DNA of 64,000 bases from Dehalococcoidia bacterium (GCA_009693115.1 SHXW01000005.1:1-64000), one strand, 5' to 3'; counted from the stretch's first letter, positions 45,655 to 54,430 are shown. Made by a program: numbers and translations. The notes: generated by a model not told the origin, from the letters alone.

Positions 45655-46797
45655 GTGAAGATCGCACTGGTGTCACCGTACGATCTTTCGTACCCGGGTG
45701 GGGTCACGAGCCACATAGCCGCGCTGGGGCCGGAACTCGCCCGCCGCGGCCACACGGTGAAGATACTTGCGCCGTCCTCGCCACCCCCGCCAGAGATACC
45801 GGGTGTGGAGGTCATCACGTTTGGGCGGTCGGTGCCTGTGCCCACCGCGGGGTCAGTCGCCCGGATTTCCTTCAGCGTGTGGCAGGAGCCTCGGCTCAAG
45901 GCGACTCTAGAGGCAGAGAAGTTTGACGTGGTTCACGTTCATGAGCCGCTCATGCCGTTCTTTTCGATCATGGCGGTGTACTCTTCGCCGTCCATGACGG
46001 TGGGGACTTTCCACGCCTTCAACGAGGCAGGCGGGCGCGGCTATCAAGTGTGGAAGCCCGTACTGGGCAACCTGGCCGAGCGCCTGCATGGCCGCATCGC
46101 CGTGTCGCAGGTGGCCGGAGACTACGCGAAGAGGTACTTTCCGGGCGATTATGAGATCATCCCAAATGGGATAGAGGTCGGAATGTTTTCCCGTCCCGCG
46201 CCGAAACCGGCGGGGCTGTCTCCGGAAAACATCAACCTGTTATTTGTGGGCAGAGTCGGAGAAAAGCGCAAGGGGCTGCGTTTCCTGCTCGCCGCGTACA
46301 GCACGTTGAAGTGGGAGTACCCAAACCTCCACCTGACCGTGGTCGGACCGGGCGTGCCGGACGCCGACTCATACAGGACCATCGGAGAGCGCAACATCCA
46401 GGACGTATCGTTCGTGGGGCAGGTATCGCGCACCGAGCTGGTTTCCTATTACCAATGGGCGGACATTTTCTGCACTCCCGCCACGGGCAAGGAGAGCCTT
46501 GGCGTGGTGCTGCTGGAGGCCATGGCGGCCTCAAAGCCGATAGTCGCCACGAACATCCCCGGTTACGCAGGTGTGATCACGGACGGGCATGACGGACTGC
46601 TTGTTCCTCCGCGTGACGAAAAGGCCCTTGCCGGCGCCATACGCCGGCTGATCGCGGACGCAGCTTTGAGTGAAAGGCTCGCCCTGGCGGGCAGGCAGAC
46701 CGTCCGGCAGTATGATTGGGGAGTGGTGGCATCCCGCGTGTTGGACTTTTACGCAGCTACTGCCAGCGGGCGCATCTCCGCCGCTGCCACGGCCTGA
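45655..46797 (+). CDS. GT4 glycosyltransferase, phosphatidylinositol mannosyltransferase (PimA)-like
   Basis: A 380-residue GT-B fold glycosyltransferase. Features parallel mycobacterial PimA: PYDLSYPGGVTSHIAALG at the start, VVHVHEPLMP, TVGTFHAF, the GRVGEKRKGLRFLLAA nucleotide-sugar region and CTPATGKESLGVVLLEAMAA with the ExxxxxxxE donor motif. PimA adds mannose from GDP-mannose to phosphatidylinositol. The GTG at 45655 has GGAGG six bases upstream and is better than the TTG at 45649. It is 18 bp before a CDP-alcohol phosphatidyltransferase and downstream of ino1, which supports a PI substrate. Specificity is inferred. Confidence 0.88.
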   Translation: MKIALVSPYDLSYPGGVTSHIAALGPELARRGHTVKILAPSSPPPPEIPGVEVITFGRSVPVPTAGSVARISFSVWQEPRLKATLEAEKFDVVHVHEPLMPFFSIMAVYSSPSMTVGTFHAFNEAGGRGYQVWKPVLGNLAERLHGRIAVSQVAGDYAKRYFPGDYEIIPNGIEVGMFSRPAPKPAGLSPENINLLFVGRVGEKRKGLRFLLAAYSTLKWEYPNLHLTVVGPGVPDADSYRTIGERNIQDVSFVGQVSRTELVSYYQWADIFCTPATGKESLGVVLLEAMAASKPIVATNIPGYAGVITDGHDGLLVPPRDEKALAGAIRRLIADAALSERLALAGRQTVRQYDWGVVASRVLDFYAATASGRISAAATA

Positions 46798-46815
46798 CAT
46801 CCTTTTGCGATAGCT

Positions 46816-47430
46816 GTGCCATCACTTCAATCCGCCCGTTACGCCCTGCGCGGCGCCGTGGCGAAGTATTTTGAACAGCCGGCAGCCGCTTTCCTTTCGA
46901 AGGTCGGCTTCACGCCAGCGCGTGCCACCCTTGCCGGCTTGGCACTCGCCTGTGCGGGGGCATACTTCGCCGCGACGGGCCTCTTCTGGCAGGCCGGCCT
47001 GCTGAACGCGTTCGGCTCGGTGTTCGATCTGCTCGATGGCGCGATAGCCCGCCGCACGAACACAGTAAGCAAGGCGGGAGCGCTGCTGGACTCGACGGCG
47101 GACAGGGTGGCAGAGGCGGCGATATTCATCGGGCTGGCCTGGTGGTATTCGGGGCTTTACGGTTACGACCACACAGTTACGCTCCTGGCGTTCATCGCCT
47201 TCGCCGGTTCAATGATGATCAGCTACGTGCGGGCCCGCGCAGAAGGCCTCGGGTTCAAGGGCACGTCCGGCTTCCTGACGCGCCCTGAGCGCGTGGTCAT
47301 CGTCACTATCTGCCTGCTCATCAGCCACCCTGAATACGCGCTGTGGATACTCGCGGTTGGGACGCCGCTCAGCGCGCTCCACCGTTTCTGGATAGAGTGG
47401 CGGAATGCCAGCCGGACGCCCGGCGCCTGA
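46816..47430 (+). CDS. CDP-alcohol phosphatidyltransferase, probable phosphatidylinositol (phosphate) synthase
   Basis: A 204-residue integral membrane enzyme with about six transmembrane helices. The family active-site motif D-x2-DG-x2-AR-x8-G-x3-D-x3-D is complete (DLLDGAIARR ... GALLDSTAD). The family joins a CDP-diacylglycerol to an alcohol: glycerol 3-phosphate (PgsA), serine or inositol phosphate. Adjacent ino1 and PimA-like genes favour inositol 3-phosphate, as for actinobacterial PIP synthase. The start is GTG at 46816, 18 bp after the glycosyltransferase stop. Confidence 0.87.
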   Translation: MPSLQSARYALRGAVAKYFEQPAAAFLSKVGFTPARATLAGLALACAGAYFAATGLFWQAGLLNAFGSVFDLLDGAIARRTNTVSKAGALLDSTADRVAEAAIFIGLAWWYSGLYGYDHTVTLLAFIAFAGSMMISYVRARAEGLGFKGTSGFLTRPERVVIVTICLLISHPEYALWILAVGTPLSALHRFWIEWRNASRTPGA

Positions 47431-47625
47431 CCTCTGCGGCCCCGAGATTCCTGTCCGGGCGCCTGCCGCAGACCCGGTGCCCAGGGCAACAGCCGGAGGC
47501 AGGGCCGTCCAGACCGGCCTCTGATGCGTAATACTTATCCACCACCGGGATTTGGCACCGGGCATTGGCACCGGGCTTTCGCCCTCTCTGCGCTGGCTCA
47601 GATGGATTTCTACCCACACCCATGG

Positions 47626-47647
47626 CCCTCTCCCTCCAGATAGAGGG
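47626..47647. repeat. CCCTCT palindrome
   Basis: CCCTCT and AGAGGG flank a 10-base loop 25 bp upstream of the metallopeptidase gene. Dispersed palindrome family. Confidence 0.5.
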
Positions 47648-47671
47648 AACGTAAGCATCATCTCCGTTCTT

Positions 47672-49138
47672 ATGCGACACATCTTTACAAGAAGACTCTC
47701 GCTCATGGCCGTCGCCATGGCCGCGGTGAGCGTTGTGTTTTTATCGTCCGGCCGCGTGACGCTGGCCGGAGGCCCGGTACAGGAGACCGCGGATGGGGCG
47801 ATCAAGTTGCTCTCATCGGGCGCGGAGAGCCGGTTCCCGGACGCCGTCCGGTTCTTCGCAGAAGTCGAAAGCGTAAATGGCATTCAGGACATCAGGGTCA
47901 ACTTTTCTGAGGGCGCGCGCGGAGTCGGGCAGTACAACTACATAGACCTGCCCAAAGGCGCCATCGGCCTTGTAAGTGGTGAATTCCTTCAGAAGATCAA
48001 CACGCCGGACAGGTACATGCCGCCGGGGTCGCGGGTGAGATTCAATTTTGAGATTACGGACAAGGCCGGGAACAAGCTGACCAGCGACAAGAGGGAGATC
48101 ATAGTCACGGACGGACGGCCCAAATTCAAATGGGAAACGGTCACACAAGGCCCGATCACCGTCTACTACTCCGGTCCAATACAGACGCGCGCAGAAAGGC
48201 TGGCCGTGGCAGCCAACGCGGTGTTGAAAAAGATGGCGCCTGTGACTGGGGCGGAGACTGTGACGCCCGTCACGATCACACTCTATGCGAATAATGCGGA
48301 CATGATCGGCGCGATCCAGACATCCTCCGCCGCCGCGGCGCGTGAACTGATTACGGAAGGCCAGGCCTTTGCCGCAAACAACGTTGTGCTGGTGCTGGCA
48401 GGCAACCGGGACATCGGATCCGTATCGCATGAACTGACGCATGTGCTTGTCGGGCGGGCCGCCGGGCTGGGGACGTTTGTGCCGACGTGGCTCAACGAGG
48501 GGCTGGCCGAGTACGGGAACCTGGATCCGGGCGTCTCCTATGACCGTTTCCTAGAGTGGGGAGTGGACACCAACAGGATCACGCCACTCTGGAAGCTGGG
48601 GTCGTTCCCCGGGGACCCGAACCTGATCATCCTCTCGTATGGGCAGGCGCGCAGCGTGGTGAACTACATGGTCACGAAGTACGGCCCGGAGAAGATGGCA
48701 AAACTGCTCGCCGCACTCGGAGAGGCAAGGCCCATCGAGATGGCAATGCAGCAGACCTACGGCCTGGGCCTCCGCCAGCTCGACGTCGAGTGGCGCCAAC
48801 ACGTGGGCGCCGACCCGTACGTAGAGCCGACGCCGGCTCCCACGCCCACGCCCGGCAGGCAGGCAACCCGGGTATCTCCGACTCTCGCTCCGTACAGCCT
48901 GACGCCGCAGGCGGGGGATGTCCCGACAGCGGCTCCCACGGCTACCGTGCCGTCCGCTGCGGACACGCCAGTGCCATCGCCAGCGCCGGAGGAGACCACC
49001 GCTGCGAAGCCAGGTGGAGGGTGCAGCAGGTCTTCTCGAGGCGGTGTCGAGGCTTCCTCGATTGGTGGGCTGCTCGCGCTGGCGGGAATTGCCGGGTACA
49101 GGTCCACGCGTCGGCGCAGGAACCAGCCGCCTACCTGA
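47672..49138 (+). CDS. Secreted gluzincin-type zinc metallopeptidase with Cys/TM/Arg C-terminal tail
   Basis: A 488-residue exported protein. A signal peptide covers about residues 1-33. The central domain has the zinc motif HELTH at 253-257 and the third ligand in NEGLAEY at 275-281, the MA-clan (gluzincin) pattern of peptidase MA-like proteins. A Pro/Thr-rich linker follows, then GGGCS, a hydrophobic segment (IGGLLALAGIAGY) and RSTRRRR, resembling CTERM sorting signals such as MYXO-CTERM. It is therefore probably surface-attached. The substrate is unknown. The 3' end overlaps the convergent amidohydrolase by 8 bp. Confidence 0.85.
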   Translation: MRHIFTRRLSLMAVAMAAVSVVFLSSGRVTLAGGPVQETADGAIKLLSSGAESRFPDAVRFFAEVESVNGIQDIRVNFSEGARGVGQYNYIDLPKGAIGLVSGEFLQKINTPDRYMPPGSRVRFNFEITDKAGNKLTSDKREIIVTDGRPKFKWETVTQGPITVYYSGPIQTRAERLAVAANAVLKKMAPVTGAETVTPVTITLYANNADMIGAIQTSSAAAARELITEGQAFAANNVVLVLAGNRDIGSVSHELTHVLVGRAAGLGTFVPTWLNEGLAEYGNLDPGVSYDRFLEWGVDTNRITPLWKLGSFPGDPNLIILSYGQARSVVNYMVTKYGPEKMAKLLAALGEARPIEMAMQQTYGLGLRQLDVEWRQHVGADPYVEPTPAPTPTPGRQATRVSPTLAPYSLTPQAGDVPTAAPTATVPSAADTPVPSPAPEETTAAKPGGGCSRSSRGGVEASSIGGLLALAGIAGYRSTRRRRNQPPT

Positions 49139-49988
49139 CCGGCCGCGCCCTGTCCAACAAGCCCTTCAGAGTCCCGCCGAGTATCGCCTTCCTGTCCACC
49201 TCGCTGATGAAGCCGCAGTGAGCGCGGAACGCCTCGAGTGACTGCCTGTACGTCATGTATGACATGACCGGCGGGTAGTCCGAGCCCCAGCACATCCTGG
49301 CTCCGAACTTCTCGTAGGCCGCCTTATACACCCAGTGTGTGTCACGGTACGGAAAGTCCCAGTGGCGTTCCCGCCCCTGCAGGTAGCCGAACCCGGAAAG
49401 CTTCAAGTAGATGTTCGGCAGCTTTGCCGATTCGAGCACGTTGTTCAGGTCAGGGTGCGGCGCTGGCTCGTGCGCTGAAAGCGAGCTCATGTGGTGGCAG
49501 AGGATGGGGACGTCCGGGAACCTCTCCGCCACCTTGCGCAGCACATCCTGGTGGCGCGGGCGGCAGGCGATGCTTGCAATGAGTTTCAGTTCGGAGGCGG
49601 TCCGCCAGAAGGCCGTGCCATCAGGCGAGAGGAACCATGAGGCGTCGTCCTCGGATGCGATGTACTGCGTGAAGCCCTTCATGGGCCACTTTGTCGCCGC
49701 CTCTTCAAGCCGCTTCGCTGCGCCCTTCGTGTGATAGGTCGGCGACCAGAACGAGTCTATGTCCGCCCATTGGTCCAGCTTGTCCGGCCAGCGGCGGACG
49801 GCGGCTGCGATGTAGTCGTTGTTGTCCCAGTTGCCCCAGATTGCCGCGGTCGTGATCGTGGCGCGGTCAACGCCGTTCCCGTCCATTGCGTGCAGGAGCA
49901 TCTCCACCATGCCGCGGGAATCCGGGTCCGGCACAGCGGGCAGGTAGGGCCAGTGACGCCATGCGTGGCAATGAGAATCAATGATCAT
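49131..49988 (-). CDS. Amidohydrolase 2 family protein
   Basis: A 285-residue TIM-barrel metal-dependent hydrolase or decarboxylase (ACMSD-like clan). The N-terminal metal motif is IDSHCHAW (HxH), later metal or catalytic residues lie in ILCHHMSS, and the C-terminal Asp in MCWGSDYPPVMSY. The ATG at 49988 fixes MIIDSHCHAW; upstream in-frame sequence to 50216 looks non-coding. Members hydrolyse lactones or decarboxylate aromatic acids; the substrate is undetermined. Likely catabolic. Confidence 0.88.
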   Translation of the reverse strand: MIIDSHCHAWRHWPYLPAVPDPDSRGMVEMLLHAMDGNGVDRATITTAAIWGNWDNNDYIAAAVRRWPDKLDQWADIDSFWSPTYHTKGAAKRLEEAATKWPMKGFTQYIASEDDASWFLSPDGTAFWRTASELKLIASIACRPRHQDVLRKVAERFPDVPILCHHMSSLSAHEPAPHPDLNNVLESAKLPNIYLKLSGFGYLQGRERHWDFPYRDTHWVYKAAYEKFGARMCWGSDYPPVMSYMTYRQSLEAFRAHCGFISEVDRKAILGGTLKGLLDRARPVR

Positions 49989-50273
49989 GGGCGTGTATCC
50001 GCAGGCTCCACAGCGGGCCGGTCTCGCCCGTTTCCGACGGGCTTTATCTGCGCACAGGGCTGCAATCGTAACTGACGAGAGAGCCCCTCGTGCGCGCCGT
50101 CCCTTTCGGACGCCGGCACCTGTGCCACCCCTCGATACCAGTGCGGCATCTGTGCCGACTGTGGACACCAGAGGGTGTAACGGGGGTGATACACCCACGC
50201 AACAAATTCGAAACATTCAGGCCATAATGTCGCTGTCAATGACCTGATGGGATACGACACAAGGAGGGTACAT

Positions 50274-51548
50274 ATGCCTGCGGGAATTGACAGCGGATCT
50301 ACAGCATGGATGCTCGCCGCGACCGCTCTCGTGCTGTTCATGACGCCCGGTCTTGCCTTCTTCTACGGAGGGCTGGTGCGCCAGAAGAACGTAGTGAGCA
50401 CGATCATGTACAGCTTCATCGCCATGGCGGTGGTGAGCGTAATCTGGGTGCTCTGGGGATACAGCCTGGCCTTCGGCCCAGGCGGCAAATTCATCGGTGA
50501 CCTCAGTTTCCTGGGCTTCAAGGGCGTGGGCGCGGCCCCGCTCAGTCTGCCGGGCACCGTGGGCGCAGACGGCGCGCCGCTTTATGCGATCCCGCACACC
50601 GCCTACGCCATCTTCCAGATGATGTTCGCGGTGATCACGCCGGCCCTGATCACGGGCGCGTTCGCAGAGCGGTTCAAGTTCAAGACGTACCTCGTCTTCC
50701 TCGTCCTCTGGATCACGTTCGTTTACGCTCCGATAGCGCACTGGGTCTGGGCTGGCAACGGCTGGCTCTTCGGCATGGGAGCGCTGGACTTCGCGGGCGG
50801 GACTGTCGTACACGTGAACGCAGGTGTCGCGGCGGTCGTGGCTGCGTGGCTCGTCGGCAAGAGGCGCAACCCCGGCGCCGAGCCGCACAACGTGCCGTTC
50901 GTGGTGTTGGGCGCGGGCATCCTGTGGGTTGGCTGGTTTGGGTTCAACGCCGGGAGCGGCCTACTTGCCAATGGGCAGGCGGTGAATGCATTCCTGGTTA
51001 CGAACACGGCGGCTGCGGTGGCGGCTCTCGTTTGGGCGCTGCTTTCCTACGCCCACTCTAAGAAGATGAGTGCGATAGGCGTGGCTTCCGGCGCGGTGGC
51101 CGGCCTCGTGGCGATCACCCCTGCCTCCGGCTACGTTGGCCCGATGGGCGCGATGGCGATTGGCCTCGGAGCCGGCGTGCTGTGCTTCTACGCGGTGCGC
51201 CTGCGGCCGAAGCTGAAGCTTGACGACGCTCTTGATGTGGCCGCGGTGCACGGCATTGGCGGCATATGGGGCGCGATAGCGACGGGCATCTTCGCCACAG
51301 CCGCCATCAGCGGTTTCACGCCTCCCGCCGGGGACGGTCTCATCAACGGTAATGCCGCGCAGGTCTGGGTGCAGGTCAGGGCGGTGCTCGCGACGATGGG
51401 CTATTCGTTCATTGTCACGTTCATCATCCTGAAGGTCCTGGACAAGATCCCCGGCCTGGGCCTTCGTGCCTCGGAGAAGGCTGAGGATGACGGCCTGGAC
51501 ATAGCCGAGCATGGCGAGCGCGCCTACGTGAGGGACGGCGCGGACTAG
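50274..51548 (+). CDS. amtB: Ammonium transporter
   Basis: Amt/MEP/Rh channel of 424 residues with 11 transmembrane helices. Family blocks are PGLAFFYGGLVR, GAFAERFKFK, WLFGMGALDFAGGTVVHVNAG with the first pore histidine, WVGWFGFNAGS and AAVHGIGGIWG with the second. AAGGAGGG five bases before the ATG at 50274 decides the start over an in-frame ATG at 50247. It imports ammonium and is followed after 134 bp by its PII partner, so nitrogen control is expected. Confidence 0.96.
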   Translation: MPAGIDSGSTAWMLAATALVLFMTPGLAFFYGGLVRQKNVVSTIMYSFIAMAVVSVIWVLWGYSLAFGPGGKFIGDLSFLGFKGVGAAPLSLPGTVGADGAPLYAIPHTAYAIFQMMFAVITPALITGAFAERFKFKTYLVFLVLWITFVYAPIAHWVWAGNGWLFGMGALDFAGGTVVHVNAGVAAVVAAWLVGKRRNPGAEPHNVPFVVLGAGILWVGWFGFNAGSGLLANGQAVNAFLVTNTAAAVAALVWALLSYAHSKKMSAIGVASGAVAGLVAITPASGYVGPMGAMAIGLGAGVLCFYAVRLRPKLKLDDALDVAAVHGIGGIWGAIATGIFATAAISGFTPPAGDGLINGNAAQVWVQVRAVLATMGYSFIVTFIILKVLDKIPGLGLRASEKAEDDGLDIAEHGERAYVRDGAD

Positions 51549-51562
51549 TTGGAAACACTCAT

Positions 51563-51607
51563 CCCCTCCCCTTCTGGCGGCGCGTTAGCCCGCCGGGATG
51601 GGAGGGG
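51563..51607. repeat. Long CCCCTCCC palindrome between amtB and glnK
   Basis: CCCCTCCC and GGGAGGGG enclose an inner GGCGG/CCGCC helix. Member of the palindrome family; it could reduce transcription into the PII gene. Confidence 0.6.
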
Positions 51608-51682
51608 ACGGACGGGGACACAACCAGGGCTTGCCCGCACCGGGCTGGCGCCCGGTAGCGCTTTCACGGGAGGAGCAATCAC

Positions 51683-52036
51683 ATGGTCAAGATAGAGGCG
51701 ATCGTCAGGCCGGAACGCATCAACCTCGTTGTGTCGGCCATAGAGGCGGCGGGGTGCCGCGGCTATCACTTCGAAAACGTGACGGGCCGCGGCCAGCAGG
51801 GTGGCATCGAGGTCTTCACGGGCCGGGGCGGGGCCACTACGACTCGCACCGCACTGCCCAAGACCCTGCTTGTCACGGTGGTCGAGGACAAGGACAAGGA
51901 CAAGATCGTCAAGGCGATCATCGACGCAGCCCGGTCCTCAGGGGCGGGCGCGATAGGTGATGGAAAGATCTTCATTTCGCCCGTGAGCGAAGTGATCCGG
52001 GTGCGCACCGGCGAAAAGAACTCGGCGGCGCTTTAG
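51683..52036 (+). CDS. glnK: PII-family nitrogen regulator
   Basis: A 117-residue trimeric signal protein that senses ATP/ADP and 2-oxoglutarate and blocks AmtB when nitrogen is plentiful. It has the RPERINLVVSAIEAAG start, a T-loop FENVTGRGQQGGIEVF, and GDGKIFISPVSEVIRVRTGE. The T-loop tip reads GATTTRTAL rather than xEYxVDF, so the uridylylation tyrosine is missing and control is by ligands alone. Pairing with amtB supports GlnK function. GGAGGAG precedes ATG. A terminator follows at 52155. Confidence 0.94.
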   Translation: MVKIEAIVRPERINLVVSAIEAAGCRGYHFENVTGRGQQGGIEVFTGRGGATTTRTALPKTLLVTVVEDKDKDKIVKAIIDAARSSGAGAIGDGKIFISPVSEVIRVRTGEKNSAAL

Positions 52037-52053
52037 TAGCTGTTCCGAAATTC

Positions 52054-52072
52054 CCTCTCCCACCAGGAGAGG
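52054..52072. repeat. CCTCTCC palindrome
   Basis: CCTCTCC, loop CACCA, GGAGAGG (7 bp perfect), followed by TTTGAGGGTGAGGG. Dispersed family, after glnK. Confidence 0.65.
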
Positions 52073-52154
52073 TTTGAGGGTGAGGGCTTTAACCTGAGCC
52101 CGCGCCCGTGATTCGGGACCGCCTCGATGCCCAGCCGTAGGAATGAAAAGTGCC

Positions 52155-52179
52155 GGGGCCCCGATCTAATCGGGGCCCC
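52155..52179 (+). terminator. Terminator after glnK
   Basis: GGGGCCCCGAT and ATCGGGGCCCC form a perfect 11-bp stem around CTA, followed by TTGCCTGTT. Confidence 0.75.
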
Positions 52180-52342
52180 TTGCCTGTTACGGCCTCAGCG
52201 CGCCCTGCCAATGCCGCAGGTGGCGATTTCTGTCCGAAGCGTTCGGCTGGCTCGTTTGTGCCTGTCATGCCGGGCGCGGTATGATTCCAGTCAGGGCAGT
52301 CCGTCTGATTGACCAGAAGACAGGCGTGCTGCGGTGCGGCGT

Positions 52343-52419
52343 AGGAGCGTAGCTCAGTTGGCTAGAGCGGCGGTCTCCAAAACCGCAGGCCGGGGGTTCG
52401 AGCCCCTCCGCTCCTGCCA
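52343..52419 (+). tRNA. tRNA-Trp (CCA)
   Basis: Acceptor AGGAGCG/CGCTCCT, D arm GCTC...GAGC, anticodon stem GCGGT/ACCGC with loop CTCCAAA (anticodon CCA), T loop TTCGAGC. G73 and the 3' CCA are encoded. Confidence 0.95.
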
Positions 52420-52540
52420 CCTCGCCCACCATGTGCCCCAGGCGGGGCTGACGGTCGCGACCGTGCGCGTGCTAGCCCGTGCTGGACGGGCTAGCACGAG
52501 AACATGCCGCTGAACAGGCGGCCCGTGACTTCCAGCAACC

Positions 52541-52627
52541 GCCGAGGTGTTGAAATGGTAGACAAGCAGCGTTGAGGGCGCTGTGTCCGTTAAGGGCGTG
52601 CGGGTTCGAGTCCCGCCCTCGGCACCA
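52541..52627 (+). tRNA. tRNA-Leu (GAG)
   Basis: Acceptor GCCGAGG/CCTCGGC, anticodon stem CAGCG/CGCTG with loop TTGAGGG (anticodon GAG), a long class II variable arm, and T loop TTCGAGT. Ends ACCA. Confidence 0.95.
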
Positions 52628-52709
52628 ACTTCACATGCCAGCTCCTGCCCTTCAGGGGAGGCGGGTCAGGGATGGGTGAAACTCCTGACAGCAAGCTCCC
52701 ATAACCTGG

Positions 52710-52786
52710 GGCGACGTAGCCAAGTGGTCTAAGGCAGGGGTCTGCAAAACCCCGATTCGGCGGTTCGAATCCGCCCGTCGCCTCCA
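52710..52786 (+). tRNA. tRNA-Cys (GCA)
   Basis: Acceptor GGCGACG/CGTCGCC, anticodon stem GGGGT/ACCCC with loop CTGCAAA (anticodon GCA), T arm GGCGG/CCGCC with loop TTCGAAT. T73 then CCA, as typical of tRNA-Cys. Confidence 0.95.
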
Positions 52787-52802
52787 AACTCGGTTCGAAC
52801 AA

Positions 52803-52834
52803 GGGCCGGAGCTTTGCTCCGGCCCTTTCCGTTT
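52803..52834 (+). terminator. Terminator of the tRNA-Trp/Leu/Cys group
   Basis: GGGCCGGAGC, loop TTT, GCTCCGGCCC (10 bp perfect), followed by TTTCCGTTT. Almost the same stem as at the tRNA-Pro terminator. Confidence 0.85.
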
Positions 52835-53092
52835 GGCGGATAGATGGCAACCAGGCGATTGACCGCGCTTTGAACCCAAGAGGGGAGGATCGCCCTCGGT
52901 AGGCGCTTTGCAACAGCGCAGCCGGCCGACGTGACGCTGTCAGCCATGTCGCATGGCGAGGTGTGCGCTTTCGGCCCGGATATGTTGCAGGACTGTCGGT
53001 CTGGCCCGGAGTTGGACGCGTATCGCGCCGCTCACCCTTTGGGGCCGCGATGCGGCCGGATGGGCACTGGAAACGAACCCCTTGCGGGTCGT
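52835..53092. other. Intergenic region, no gene recognised
   Basis: Between the tRNA terminator and the end of the convergent mtnP gene I see only shadow frames. Confidence 0.4.
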
Positions 53093-54028
53093 TTACGTCC
53101 AGCCCTTTTCGCTCATCACGCGCCCTGCGATGAAGGAGAGCTTGCGTGACAGGGCAGGGTCCCGCGATCCGGGCGCGGTGGCGATGGCGCTGCTCAGGGC
53201 GCGATCACAACCGTGGGGGCAGTTGGTGGTGTTTTTGCTGTTTGAGTGTGGCGGTGGTGGAGCGGCGTCAAGCGCAGGAACGACTGCACGGATCAGGTTC
53301 CGGGCGTGGCCGGTGTTTTCAGCGAGGACCTTCAGGATCGCCGTTGCCGTAACGGCCTCGTGGTGCGGGTGCCAGCAGTCGTAGTCCGTAACCATGGCAA
53401 CTGTGGCGTAGCACATCTCGGCTTCCCGGGCGAGCTTCGCTTCGGGCATGTTGGTCATGCCGATGACGTCGCAGCCCCACGACCGGTAAAGCTCGGACTC
53501 GGCGCGCGTCGAGAACTGCGGGCCTTCCATGACGATGTACGTGCCGCCGCGGATGACGGGTGTCTTTGCTTGTTTCGCCGCTGCTTCAAGAACGTCGCCC
53601 AGGCGGGCGCAGACGGGGTCCGCCATGCTGACGTGGGCGGTGAAGCCTTCACCGAAGAAACTCTTTTCACGGGCGAAAGTGCGGTCTATGTACTGGTCAA
53701 CGATGACGAAGGTACCGGGCGCGAGGTCTTCCCTGAGGGAACCGACGGCGCTGAAGGAAATGACCTGCGTGACGCCGGCGCGCTTGAGGGCCTCGATGTT
53801 GGCGCGATAGTTGATCTGGGACGGCGGGATGCGGTGGCCGCGGCCGTGCCGGGGCAGGAAGACGAGGCGGTGGCCCTTGAAGTCACCGATGAGGAGTTTG
53901 TCGGAGGGCGTCCCGAAGGGTGACTCGACGTCCACCCACTGCGCACCCTCAAACCCTTCTATGCCGTAAAGGCCAGTGCCGCCGATGATGCCTGTCACGG
54001 GCGGGGCAGTCTTGGTTGTTGGGGCCAT
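53093..54028 (-). CDS. mtnP: S-methyl-5'-thioadenosine phosphorylase
   Basis: A 311-residue phosphorylase that splits 5'-methylthioadenosine into adenine and methylthioribose 1-phosphate, in methionine salvage. Signatures: GIIGGTGLYG, FLPRHGRGHRIPPSQINYRAN, SAVGSLREDLAPG, YIVMEGPQFSTRAESELYR and DVIGMTNMPEAKLAREAEM, with DYDCWH supplying the base-binding Asp. The tail contains NCPHGCDRAL, seen in bacterial MTAPs. AGGAG lies before ATG. Apart from the SAM cluster at 57-61 kb but metabolically linked to it. Confidence 0.95.
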   Translation of the reverse strand: MAPTTKTAPPVTGIIGGTGLYGIEGFEGAQWVDVESPFGTPSDKLLIGDFKGHRLVFLPRHGRGHRIPPSQINYRANIEALKRAGVTQVISFSAVGSLREDLAPGTFVIVDQYIDRTFAREKSFFGEGFTAHVSMADPVCARLGDVLEAAAKQAKTPVIRGGTYIVMEGPQFSTRAESELYRSWGCDVIGMTNMPEAKLAREAEMCYATVAMVTDYDCWHPHHEAVTATAILKVLAENTGHARNLIRAVVPALDAAPPPPHSNSKNTTNCPHGCDRALSSAIATAPGSRDPALSRKLSFIAGRVMSEKGWT

Positions 54029-54257
54029 GGATCACTCCTGGGCATCCCCGCTACGTGGCGGCGAGGAGGGTGGCTGACAATGTCGGGCTGTGCGCCACTA
54101 TTCTCGCATCAAGGTTCGTGCTTTCCTGCCGGCCTTGCTGGGGCCACGGTCTGATCGCAGGTTGCCTGGCTGCGGACAGGGGCGCGCAAGCCCATCCTGT
54201 CAGGAGATGTAGTCCGGTGGATGCTTCCGGATGCAATGTCGGGTAATGTGGGAACAC

Positions 54258-54343
54258 GCCGGGGTGGCGAAATGGCAGACGCAGCGGGCTTAAAACTCGC
54301 ATCCCGCAAGGGAGTGAGAGTTCAAATCTCTCCCCCGGCACCA
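54258..54343 (+). tRNA. tRNA-Leu (TAA)
   Basis: Acceptor GCCGGGG/CCCCGGC, D arm beginning GCGAAATGG, anticodon stem GCGGG/CTCGC with loop CTTAAAA (anticodon TAA), long variable arm, T loop TTCAAAT. Ends ACCA. Confidence 0.95.
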
Positions 54344-54430
54344 ATCCCAGGTCACGATGTCGCCCTGAGGGTAGCGAAGGACCTTTTCGCGTCGCTTCAA
54401 CCCTTGACACCAGCTGCGACGGGTACCCGC

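Noticed and set aside
52590-52947. Minus-strand open frames over the tRNA-Leu and tRNA-Cys genes
   Set aside because: They are translations of tRNA sequence (peptides resembling commonly mis-annotated tRNA antisense proteins).
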